Positions 1-9,900 of a stretch of DNA of 64,000 bases are shown piece after piece; the stretch's first letter is position 1; each line of letters opens with the position of its first letter. A model generated the notes under the pieces. It was not told the DNA's origin. It saw nothing but the letters and a program-made list of their open reading frames with translations, and did not search any database. The DNA is taken from NCBI RefSeq assembly GCF_033115175.1, contig NC_084843.1:57576474-57640473 (forward strand). Direction: 5' to 3'. Position numbers and translations under genes: made by a program. This DNA comes from Lepus europaeus (lineage: Eukaryota; Chordata; Mammalia; Lagomorpha; Leporidae).

Positions 1-480
1 TCCTTCATCAAACCTGTTATATTTGTGTATAGAGATTTTTAATAATAAAAGTGTATTTATTAACTAATTTAAAAGGATCAAAAATATATATGTGTATGTA
101 TATATATAAATATTACTTTGCAGCTTGTTTTTGTCACTCATAGTTTATCACAAATATTTCCCAACAACATTTGTTGGTCTTTTTAGTGGTTGCATAATAT
201 GTCATAGTATATGTGTATAAAAATTTGGCCAACAGGTTTCCTATTGAATACATCTGGATTTTTCTTGACTTTTTCCCAGCAACATCAATGCCACAATGAA
301 CATTCACATATTTATATTCTTATATATTCATCTATTTCTTTAAGAAAACTGGGATTTTGGATTGACTATGTAGGTATACTGCTAAATATTTTCAGACCAT
401 GATTATTTTCCAACAGTTTGACAGCAATGTATGTGCATATCAGTTTTCCCAAATCCTGGTTAGCAATAGACGCTGACAAT
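1..480. repeat. Old LINE (L1M-type) 3'-end-like sequence
   Basis: Motifs such as ggttgcataatatgtcat and aacatcaatgccacaatgaacat follow the order of L1M 3' UTR consensus sequences. Diverged; boundaries uncertain. Confidence 0.4.
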
Positions 481-661
481 AAAATTTATTTTCTTTTTAC
501 CTATTTGAGGAGTGAAAATGGTACCACCTTGGTTTACTTGCATATACCTGACTACTAACAGGTATGAGCATATTTATAATTTTTATGTACTCAAATGTAT
601 TCAGTTTTTGAAAAATGATTCCTGGGCATTAAACCACTGCTTGGGGTGGCCACATCCTATA

Positions 662-680
662 TGTGTGTGTGTGTGTGTGT
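662..680 (+). repeat. (GT)n microsatellite
   Basis: Uninterrupted TG dinucleotides, about nine units. Confidence 0.95.
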
Positions 681-689
681 ATCCCTATA

Positions 690-895
690 TATCTGGGACT
701 TAGTCTTTCCTCTGCTTCTAATCCAACATCCTGAAACTGCACTGGGGAGGCAGCAGATGATGGCTTGAAGAGTTGAGTTTCTGCCATCCATGTGCGAGAT
801 CCAGATGGAGTTCCTGGCTCCTGTTCCTGCCTGGCTCAGCCCTAATTGTTGCAGGTAATTGGGGAGTGACCAAGTAGATGGAAGATCTCTATGTT

Positions 896-933
<38 letters not shown>

Positions 934-985
934 ACTCTCTCTATGTCAGTCTTGCTCTCTCTTGTCACTATGACTTTTAAACAAA
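690..985 (+). mobile_element. Old CSINE
   Basis: Diverged copy: gcagatgatggcttgaag, ccagatggagttcctggctcc and a CT-rich 3' part with a pure (CT)n run at 899-927. Confidence 0.75.
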
Positions 986-1102
986 TGAAAATGAACAAAT
1001 ATTACGAAATTGTTCTTGTGCTAAGTTCTTTCTTGATCAAGTTATATATCTTATAATATTTTTATTTTTAAAATTTAGATCTTCAGTACATCAGTAATTT
1101 AC

Positions 1103-1422
1103 TTTTTTTTAAATTGATTTAACAGGTAGATTTACAGACAGTGAGAGAAAGAGAGACAGAGAGAAAGGTCTTCCATCCGATGGTTCACTCCTCAAATGGC
1201 CGTGATGGCCAGAGCTACGCCAATCCAAAGCCAGGAGCCTCTTCCTGGTCTCCCATGCAGGTGCAGGGGCCCAAGCACTTGGGCCATCCTCCACTACTTT
1301 CCCGGGCCACAGCAGAGAGCTGGAGTGGAAGAGGAGCAACTGGGACTAGAACCAGCGCCCACATGGGATGCTGGTGCCACAGGCGGAGGATTAACCTAGT
1401 GTACCATGGCGCCGGCACCAGT
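1103..1422 (-). mobile_element. CSINE
   Basis: Poly-T start, gagagaaaggtcttccat and a terminal gccggcacc mark a full-length minus copy. Confidence 0.9.
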
Positions 1423-1443
1423 AATTTACTTTTATATGTCTGA

Positions 1444-1875
1444 GCATACTTCAAAAAGTTTGTGGAGGGGTGGGAATTTGGTCTTGTGGTCAAGATGCAG
1501 GTTGGAACACCCACATTACCATATCAGGGTACTTGGGTTCAAGTTCAGGCTCTGATTCTAATTTTAGTTTTCTACTAATGTGTACCCTGGGAGACAGCAG
1601 GTAATGGCTCAAGTATTTGAGTCCCCGTCACCCATGAGGGATACCTGGATTAAGTTGTCAGCCTGAGCTTCACCCTCTTGGCCATTGTGGGTATCTGTGG
1701 GGTGAACTCATTGATGGGAACTTTCTTTCTTTGGCTCTCTGTCTCTGAAATATTAATTTTAAAGTTTGTGGAAAATGGAATTGAAAGATATTATTTTGGT
1801 GCAGAAGAAGAAATCCATGTGTAGTATTTTTTATAATATGCATTTCCCATAAACTTTTTACAGACTCCTCAAAAT
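1444..1875. mobile_element. Short mariner-like MITE, split by a SINE
   Basis: Terminal motif acttcaaaaagtt(t/c)gtgg and, inside, ttggtgca and aaatccatg. Related sequence recurs at 16895, 28782, 30325 and 41936. Family name not certain. Confidence 0.45.
1465..1763 (+). mobile_element. Old CSINE inserted in a short DNA-transposon-like element
   Basis: Diverged SINE body flanked by aaagtttgtgga on both sides (about 1454-1465 and 1762-1773), which splits the element at 1444-1875. Confidence 0.65.
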
Positions 1876-1879
1876 GTGA

Positions 1880-2660
1880 GGAAGGGGAATGTATTAATAC
1901 TATTTAATGATATATAAAAAGTTGATACCAGTTCCCCTAATAACCATAGTAATATTAAACTGATATCAATGCTATAATGAAGCTTACTAGTGTAAGAGAA
2001 TAGAACCCCCAAGTTAGCTAGGGCATTAATAGTGACTCTGAACATTTTCTTTTTAGTGCAAAACTCTATATAAAAAGCTAAATTACAGTTGAAGGCTGCT
2101 TAGGGGCATGGAAATAGAAAATAGGCTAACTATTCTCAGTGACTAGCATCCCAAAGTCTGACAGTGCAATGCTTCAATGTCCACCCTGTCAAACAAGGCA
2201 CCACACATCTCTGTCCCAGGTTTCATTTTCTCACATGAACTAGGCTGCCACAAGCTACTAAGGTCCTTGCCTTATATCTTTCTTCTTCTTCTTCTCCTCC
2301 TCCTGCTCCTCCCCCTCCCCCTCCCCCTCCTCCTCCTCCTTCTTCTTCTTTTTGGATCTATGATGACCATCACCCTTCATTCAATAATTCTTTTCCTATA
2401 TGTAAATATCCATTTAAATTATTCATTCATTCTGTCATCCATCCATTCATTCAATAGATATATGTGCCAGCCACTGTACAGCTGGAGATAGGGGAATCGG
2501 ATGAAATTTCTGCTGTAGATTCGGACAGTCAATGAAACACATAACAATTAAGTTAGTAAGTAAAACAGGGTAATATATCCTGAATAAGGAATAGGAGCAT
2601 TCATTCTAGGAATGGAGGCACAGGAAAAAAGATAACAAATCTGTGGCAGGCATGTATGTA
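1880..2660. other. Upstream flank without a gene; pyrimidine microsatellite
   Basis: No gene seen. Holds a TTC/TCC-rich tract at 2278-2353 and, after 2425, weak L2-like sequence (cattcattcaatagat, gtgccagccactg). Confidence 0.5.
2278..2353 (+). repeat. Pyrimidine (TTC/TCC)n tract
   Basis: About 75 bases of almost pure C and T on the plus strand, capable of triplex formation. Confidence 0.9.
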
Positions 2661-3329
2661 TTTATTTTAAGATGTCCTTTTAGAATTAAGGAACTTTAGA
2701 CACAAACTCCAACATTAGGAATTCCTGAGCAAAGCCATTCATAGCAAGATCCTCTTCAGATCAGTTGCAGCTTAAATGGAAGGGACCTTACTTACCAGGT
2801 GCTACTGAGCATGACCACCTCAGTAAAATTATGATCAAGCTTCTACCCCTTAAATCTTCACAGGTGAACTCAAAAGACATGCCTCATTATTCCTGTAAGC
2901 CTACCAGAGACCTTGAGTATTTCTTCAAAAGCAAAAGATAAGTAAAGCCTTTGCCTTCATTACATCAACACTGTTGCACCTTAAGGCAGACATGCTATAC
3001 TTGCCTCTTTTGATTCTCTCTGGGAACTGTTGTTGATAATAAAACTCCTAATGGGTTATTCTATTATAATTCTCTATGCTCGAGCTCAATGGGTTTATAA
3101 TCTATCACCACCCACTATCTGGGAATCTGTAAGATATGTTCTTTTCATCTTGAGGGGCACTCCACTTACAAATGGTCTTGTTCCAGTTTTGCTTATGCTA
3201 ATTAACAAACTTACATGTTTCAGAACTCAACAACTTCTAGGAATAACTGACCATGCAAGAGACACAGACATTGGTGGTAACTGAGACTGCTCTAGCTCAC
3301 AAAACGAATTTGTTAGATAAGATAGGCTG

Positions 3330-3672
3330 AGGGGCTGGTGCCATGGTGCAGTAGGTTAATTCTCCACCCGTGGCACTGGCATCCCATGTGGGTACTGGTT
3401 CGAGTCCTGGCTGCTTCTCTTCCAATCCAGCTCTCTGCTGTGGCCTGGGAAAGCAGTAGAGGATGGCACAAGTCCTTGGGCCTGTGCACCCACATGGGAG
3501 ACCAGAAAGAAGCTCCTGGCTTCGGATCGGCACAGCTCCAGATGTTGTGGCCATTTGGGGAGTGAACCAATGGAAGGAAGACCTTTCTCTCTGTCTCTCC
3601 CTCTCACTGTCTGTAACTCTACCTCTCAAATAAGTAAATCTTAAAACAAACAAACAAACAAACAAACAAAAA
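3330..3672 (+). mobile_element. CSINE with (CAAA)n tail
   Basis: Full-length head ggggctggtgccatggtgca, body and a tail of repeated caaa units. Inserted in the ERV-like segment. Confidence 0.9.
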
Positions 3673-3813
3673 AAAAACCAGAGACTTCCAGACCCAAGAC
3701 AGGCAGGGCCTGCACTGCGCTCCTCATAAGCAGGAAGCAGCTATAGAAGATCTGATGATTCTACATCCTTCAACATCCCTTAGTTTAAGGGAATAGAGTC
3801 TCTGAGGGGGTAA

Positions 3814-4195
3814 TGTTGTAGGAAGGCATACAGACTAAAATTGATCAGGTTTGTGAGCTGGAAGACCATGCCTTCACCATGCCCCCTGTGTGACCTCATG
3901 CCCCTACCTGACCATACCTGTGTGCCCACCTGCCAATCAGGCTAATTAACCACTCCCCTTTGGAAGTGGATTAAAGGCCTGAACCATGGTGGGCCCAGCC
4001 CTTTTTGCCTTTTGCCCTGGATCCCTTTGCTGCCCAATGCCTCTGGGGCTTTCTGCCCCATGCTTTCTGGCCTGCAAGCTCCCCCAGGTGACTGGCTCCC
4101 ACTACTCAGTATGAATCCAGATTTCTCTTTCTTTCTTAGGTAGGGCCCTCACTCACCTATGCATTTCTCCCACTGAATAAAAAGCTTAAAAACTT
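3814..4195 (+). repeat. LTR-like U3-R segment
   Basis: Begins TG after a purine tract, is CT-rich in the middle, and has a poly(A) signal 17-20 bases before the A-run. U5 and the CA end appear to be missing, which fits a copy made from mRNA. Confidence 0.45.
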
Positions 4196-4224
4196 TAAAA
4201 AAAAAAAAAGTCCTTTCAGAGTTA

Positions 4225-4890
4225 TTTTGTACATCTATAAGCAACTAGGTACATAGGGTCTCCCTTCCACACATCCTCTTTTATTTTTTCCCATGTAGCA
4301 CTTTATCATACACCTCGACCCATATCTTGCACCGTGCAGGTTGGAGATCATTTTGAGAACTTGGTGTTTCATTTAAAAAAAGAATCTGCAACGTGAAGAG
4401 CTCAGTGTAGCATACACTAATGCTAGAAAGAATTCCAGGGAAGTGGAGCTCTGAATATGAACTCGCAGGCCATTAGAAACAGAAAATGACTTGAGATTCA
4501 GGAAAGCAGTTCACAACCACTGGTGGATCAGACGTCGAATTGGGAGTTTGTTTCTGTCCTTTAATGTAATTTCTGTTCTCATTTATCCCACCTGCATGCA
4601 TACCATGTTTCTGATATTTCAGCATACTAACAACCATATTGCAAACATAACATTGATAGAATTCTTAAACAACACAAGTATACAATAAATATAAATGAAC
4701 AAATAAATGAAAAATGTACAAGACGTTAAGATTATAGATTTTTTTTTCAAAAGAGGTGGGAGTTTTCTGTTTCGATGGGATATTGGCTTCCAATATTTCA
4801 TTTGTTATATTTTACCACTGTGGTTTAGGATGACCTTGTGAAATATTTCATTTGCTTGGTTAGAGGGAATCAATTTGGGTGACTCGACAA
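4225..4890. other. Upstream flank, nothing recognised
   Basis: AT-rich single-copy-looking sequence. The short frame at 4491-4688 has no recognisable protein features. Confidence 0.5.
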
Positions 4891-4894
4891 CGAT

Positions 4895-5192
4895 TTTTTT
4901 TTTTTTTGGGTCAGGCGGAGTTTAGACAGTGAGAGAGAGAGAAAGGTCTTCCTTCCGTTGGTTCATCCCCACCCCACCCCAAATGGCCGCTCTGCACCCA
5001 TCCGAAGCCAGGAGCCAGGTGCTTCCTCCTGGTCTCCCATGCCGGTGCAGGGCACATGCACTTGGGCCATCCTCCACCGCACTCCTGGGCCACAGCAGAG
5101 AGCTGGCCTGGAAGAGGGGCAACCGGGATAGAATCCGGGGTGCCGGCGCCGCAGGCGGAGGATTAGCCTAGTGAGCCGCGGAGCCAGCAGAC
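4895..5192 (-). mobile_element. CSINE (GC-rich subfamily)
   Basis: Poly-T, caggcggagtttagacag, then ggtcttccttccgttgg, ending in ccgcggagccagc. Minus orientation. Confidence 0.9.
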
Positions 5193-5194
5193 AA

Positions 5195-5990
5195 CGATGG
5201 TCTTAAGGCTTCTTACTTGAGGGATGTTTACTTTCAAAAATGGAAGGAAGTGACTGGCTGTTAAGGGGGAGATTCTGTTTAATTTGAAGTGCAAACATTT
5301 TTGAACCCACTAAATGATATCTCAAAGATGGGTTTCCAGCCTTCTCGGTTCTTTTTGAAGCTAAAGCAACAGAGCTTGAGTTGGTTGCCTAAGCTCATGC
5401 AGGTATCGGTGCAATACATCCAGGACCCATAGTCAGTTTAAGGAATGGTGTGCTGTGAACGCGGAGAAGTTCGTTAAGTGGCTAGAAATGCTGTGCTGCA
5501 GGCAGATGCCACGCAAAGCATAGGTGCTTAGTTAAGGCTGTAAAGTAACAGAATTTCCCAGGGCAAGTGCAATGTGGTGGAGCTTCCAGTGGGGAAGCAA
5601 CTCTGGCTTTTGAAATACTATGTACCCTTTACATATAGCTAGCTTATTTAATTTTCATAACCCTGCAAAATAGGTATTACGAGAAAAATTGGATTTAGAA
5701 AAGGCTAACTTGCTCGGTAGACAAGAATCCCAAATGTAAAGCAAACCCAGAGATGGGGAGCGGCCCAGCCTTGTTCTTGACTGCCAGACTTGACCCAACG
5801 CAATCACCGGGGCCCACAGGTAGGAACGCACACACATTTGAGCACAAGTTACGGACCGAAAGCCCAGAGGCTGACTCCCAAGTTCCCAGGTCAAAGGACC
5901 TAGGACGGGCACACGCGCCTTTGAGGATCTGACACTGTCGCCCCACAAGGGAGGGCGAGAGGGCAAAACAGCCGATCACTGAAGGGGAGG
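5195..5990. other. Distal SIRT1 upstream region
   Basis: Repeat-free sequence leading into the CpG island. No gene on either strand is convincing. Likely carries distal promoter elements, but I name none. Confidence 0.5.
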
Positions 5991-6293
5991 GCCAAGCACA
6001 GGAGCTGAAGCAGGGCTGTCAGAACGGCGCGGGGGCGGCAGAGCGCCCTGTTCTTTCCTCCCCGTTGACAAAAGCCCAACGGCTACCCAGCCGATTTCAA
6101 GGAGCGAAGCTTCTTCAGTCCCCATCGCCTCTCAGGAGCCCAACTCTAACCCTTAGCTGAACGTGGACAGGGCTAGGCAGAGAAGGTGTACGCTTGTGGA
6201 AACTCCGTGAACCCAAACGTGTGCCTCCCGGACGGTCCTGACAGAAGTTCAAAAGCGGCCGCCTCCGAGCGCGCACGACACGCCCGCCTCCGA

Positions 6294-6423
6294 GGGGCGG
6301 GGCCTCAGGCCGCCCGAGCCGCGTTCCCTCCCGGCCCGGGCCTCCGCCCGCCACGTGACCGGCCGTGTTGTGGTTCGGCCCGCGTGGGTGGCGGGAGCGC
6401 CGGGAGGGCGGGGGCGGGGGCGG
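6294..6423 (+). promoter_or_regulatory. SIRT1: SIRT1 proximal promoter: GC boxes and upstream E-box
   Basis: GC boxes (Sp1/KLF type, ggggcggggcc) at 6294-6304 and an overlapping run of GGGCGG units at 6406-6423 flank a canonical E-box CACGTG at 6352-6357. With the second E-box at 6432 these are plausible USF, MYC or CLOCK/BMAL sites. Occupancy is not shown by sequence alone. Confidence 0.65.
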
Positions 6424-6429
6424 AGGCAG

Positions 6430-6541
6430 GTCACGTGACGGGGTTTAAATCTCCCGCAGCCGGAGCCGCGGGGGCGCCAGTGCCGCGCGTCGAGCGGGAG
6501 CAGAGGAGGCGAGGAAGGAGGGCCAGAGAGGCAGTTGGAAG
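6430..6541 (+). promoter_or_regulatory. SIRT1: SIRT1 core promoter and 5' UTR
   Basis: The sequence from about 6489 (gtcgagcgggagcag) matches the remembered start of the human SIRT1 mRNA, whose 5' UTR is 53 bases; 6489-6541 is also 53 bases. Upstream are a TTTAAA element at 6444-6449 and the palindrome GTCACGTGAC at 6430-6439. The start codon lies inside aagATGGCGGa, which matches the YY1 consensus. The cap position is inferred by similarity. Confidence 0.8.
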
Positions 6542-6965
6542 ATGGCGGACGAGGCGGCGCTCGCCCTTCAGCCCGGCGGCTCCCCGTCGGCTGCGGCGGC
6601 CGAGAGGGAGGCCGCTTCGCCGCCTGCTGGAGAGCCGCTCCGCAAGAGGCCGCGGAGAGACGGCCCCGGCCTCGGGTGGAGCCCGGGCGAGTCCGGCGGG
6701 CCGGCCCCCGAGCGTGAGGTGCCGGCGGCGGCGGCCGGGAGCTGCCCGGCTGTGGCGGCGGCGCTGTGGCGGGAGGCGGAGGCGGCGACGGCGACGGGCG
6801 GGGAGCGAGAGGCCCAGGCTGTGGTAGCGGCCGGAGGAGACAATGGGCCCGGCCTGCAGGGCCTACCCCGGGAGCCGCCGCCAGCCGACGATTTCTGCGA
6901 AGACGAAGACGACGACGACGAGGGCGAGGAGGAGGAAGAGGCGGCGGCGGGGATTGGGTACAGAG
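6542..6965 (+). CDS. SIRT1: SIRT1 coding exon 1 (disordered N-terminal region)
   Basis: Encodes residues 1-141 plus one base of codon 142. The start is the ATG in gaagATGGCGG, 53 bases below the expected cap site and giving the family N-terminus [13 protein letters not shown]. The exon is extremely GC-rich and codes for low-complexity Ala/Gly/Glu/Asp sequence, with the NLS at 34-39 (RKRPRR) and an acidic run near 120-135. Ser14 and Ser47-Pro48 are present, but human Ser27 is replaced by Pro. The donor is ag|gtgcgc. Long open frames on the other strands here are by-products of GC content. Confidence 0.97.
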
Positions 6966-9900
6966 GTGCGCAGGGCGCGGGCGGCCGGGACTGCGCATCC
7001 CCCTCCTCCCCTCCTTCTCCTCCCAGGGCCCCTCCTGGTGTCCGGTGGGGGGGTCTCTAGGGCGGGCCGGGGGTTCCGGGCTGGCTCGCGGGATCCTCTC
7101 CCCATGGCGGCCCTCGGTTCAGCCGCGCTGCCCCGGGGCTGCCGGCCGTGCGGTGGGGAGCTGTGCGCGGACTTGCTCCTCGGCGTCCCTCGGTCCGCGG
7201 CCCCTCTCGGCGGCCTTGCGGCGTTCGACGCAGCCGCCGCCGGGTGTGGACGCTGTCGCCCTTGGCTTTACAAATAAGTTCTCTCTCTCCTAGTATTGCT
7301 TTCGTTGAACTTACTTTGCTCTCTCCTCCTCCTTCATCAGGACACTTTAAAAGTCTGCAACTTTTGGCTGTCCCGTTGGTCGACCTTTCGCAGTTGCCGG
7401 TGCAAACTGACACCTGTGCAATTTATTTATTATTTATTTGACGATCTGTACTTTTAAACTTGTAGTTACAAATTTTAAAAGAGCAAAGCGGCTTTTTGAG
7501 GTCTTAACCTTCAAACTCTAAAAGCATAGTTTCTAAAGCAGTCTTTTGTGATGCGTTTAGTGGGCACAGCATAATGAAGTACTTTTAGAGTGCTTTATAT
7601 GAAGATTGTCTTTGAGTCGTGTTCTTAAGTGGTTTTAAGTTAAATGAGATTCTTCTGAATATATATGATCCTGAAACAGGTTAGACATGTTTTTGACATC
7701 CTGAAGTACATGTCTTGTCCTTGAGGGTTTCATAGTTTGACTTGAGAAGTTTCTGTGTCTGTCAGTACTGTGTCGGTACTAGCCAGTGGAGCATTTAGCC
7801 ACATGGAAAAAAAAAAGTGTAGTGTATACATCAGGGACTGCACAGGTGAAACAGCTCCTGATTTCAAGAAACAAAATTCCTTCCTCCAGGTAAATTTGGC
7901 AAATATTAAATCTCTGTGATTCAATCTGCTGAACTAAGGAACCATCATAGTATTTAGAAGCGCAATTAATGGGAGAAACAGATAATGCAGAAATAGCTAA
8001 GTATGTTTAGTAGTATATAAAAGCCCAGAGTGCAGGCAGCCTTGGTTTTCACAACGTTGGTGGGTAAATTTTGACAACTTGCATGTACTTCATTGCTTGT
8101 ATGATTGCTGAGTTCAGTCTATAGAGACTATGGCTTATTCTGTTTTGACTTTTTTAAAAGTAGAGTCAGATTTAAAAAAAAAAAATTAATTTTTTTTTTG
8201 GACAGGCAGAGTAGATAGAGACAGAGAGAAAGGTCTTCCTTTTTGCCGTTGGTTCACACTCCAATGGCCGCTGCGGCAGGCGCATCTCGCTGATCCGAAG
8301 CCAGGAGCCAGGTGCTTCTCCTGGTCTCCCATGCGGGTGCAGGGCCCAAGCACTTGGGCCATCCTCCACTGCCTTCCCGGGCCATAGCAGAGAGCTTGCC
8401 TGGAAGAGGGGCAACCGGGACAGAATCCGGCACCCCGACCGGGACTAGAACCCGGTGTGCCGACGCCGCAAGGCGGAGGATTAGCCTGTTAAGACACCGG
8501 GTCGGCCAAGACTCAGATTATTGATAGACTGAAGCTTTGAATTCTGCAAAGGATCTCTTGAGGATCAGACACCTGCTCTTGTGAATGTTGACCAGCTTTA
8601 CACATGCAGAATGTATGTTAAATGATTTAGTCATTACAAATGGTTGCTTCAGGCTAATCCTCCACCTTGCGGCCCCAGCACACCGGGTTCTAGTCCCGCT
8701 TGGGACGCCGGATTCTATCCCGCTTGCCCCTCTTCCGGGCCAGCTCTCTGCTATGGCCCGGGAAGGCAGTGGAGGATGGCCCAAGTGCTTGGGCCCTGCA
8801 CCCGCATGGGAGACCAGGAGAAGCACCTGGCTCCTGGCTTCAGATCAGCGAGATGCGCCTGCCGCAGCGGCCATTGGAGTGTGAACCAACGGCAAAAAGG
8901 AAGACCTTTCTCTCTGTCTCTCTCTCTCACTATCCACTCTGCCTGTCCAAAAAAAATGGTTGCTTTGTGACCACTGATGAGTCTTCTTGCATTTCAGATG
9001 CAGGCTGTCAGCAGCCTTAATGTTGATTTCTTTTGCAGATAATCTCCTGTTCAGTGATGAAATTATCACTAATGGCTTTCACTCGTGTGAAAGTGATGAC
9101 GACGATAGAGCCTCACATGCAAGCTCTAGTGACTGGACTCCAAGGCCGCGGATAGGTATGGTTCAGAGCTGTGCGCCGCCCCTCCCCCCCTTTTTTTCCC
9201 CTCTGTCCCTTTAATAGATTGAAGTTTTTAGGTACATGGAGAGATTTAATAACAATTTATGTTTCTAAAAAAAATCTAGTGCTCTTTTTTAAGTACAAAA
9301 ATTGTACGTATTTATGGGGTACCATCTGATGTTTTGAAACATTATAGATTGTGTAATATCTAAATTAGAGTAAACATCCCTATCTCCTCATACATCATCT
9401 TGTTATTGTGAAATCATTCAAAATCTTTTTTGGTATTTTTTTTTTTTAAAGAGAAATAAAAAGGGGTAAGCATAGAGGTTAATATGCTAGTTGGGTCTCC
9501 TGGATCCTATATCTGAGTGCCTACTTTGAAGTCCTGCTTTGCTGCTGATTCCAGCTTCTTGCTAATGGACAACGTTGGGGTTGGTGGATAGTGGTTCCAG
9601 TGGCTGGGTTCCTGCTACCCCTGTAAAAGACTTGGATTGGGTTCTTGACTCCTGGCTTCAGCATGGCCCAGCCCAGCTATGTGGCTGTTTGGGGACTGAA
9701 ACGGCAGAGGGGAGCTCTCACTCACATCCGCTTTCTTGCTCTTGTGCTTTCACTCCGCCTTTTTAAATAACATAATTTTTAAAAATTAAATAAAACACAC
9801 AGTGCATTTTCTTTTTTTTTAAAGACTTATTTACTTACTTGAAAGTCAGAGTTACACAGAGACAGAGAGAGGTCTTCCATCCGCTGGTTCACTCCCCAGA

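Larger units (their letters stand above)
2669..4224 (+). mobile_element. ERV/LTR-like sequence with poly(A) tail, probably an L1-mediated retrocopy
   Basis: A polypurine-like gagggggtaatg (3803-3814) is followed by an LTR-like block starting TGTTGTAGG at 3814. That block ends at AATAAA (near 4173-4178) plus an A-tail at about 4196-4209. The 15-mers gtccttttagaatta (2674-2688) and gtcctttcagagtta (4210-4224) flank the whole segment with two mismatches, as an old target-site duplication would. A CSINE is inserted at 3330-3672. No intact retroviral frame is visible and no protein is reconstructed. Confidence 0.5.
5990..7270. promoter_or_regulatory. CpG island over the SIRT1 promoter and exon 1
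   Basis: A sharp rise in G+C and CpG density begins near 6,000, peaks in exon 1 and falls off after about 7,270 inside intron 1. No interspersed repeat is seen inside it. This fits an unmethylated housekeeping-type promoter. Boundaries are judged by eye. Confidence 0.85.

Noticed and set aside
2177-2491. 104-codon frame with a poly-leucine block
   Set aside because: The leucines are the translation of a pyrimidine microsatellite, not a membrane protein.
6249-6998. 249-codon minus-strand open frame across SIRT1 exon 1
   Set aside because: It is a by-product of GC-rich sequence: composition is Pro/Arg-rich without domains, and it lies antisense to a firmly identified exon. The same applies to plus-strand frames at 6186-6827 and 6766-7293.
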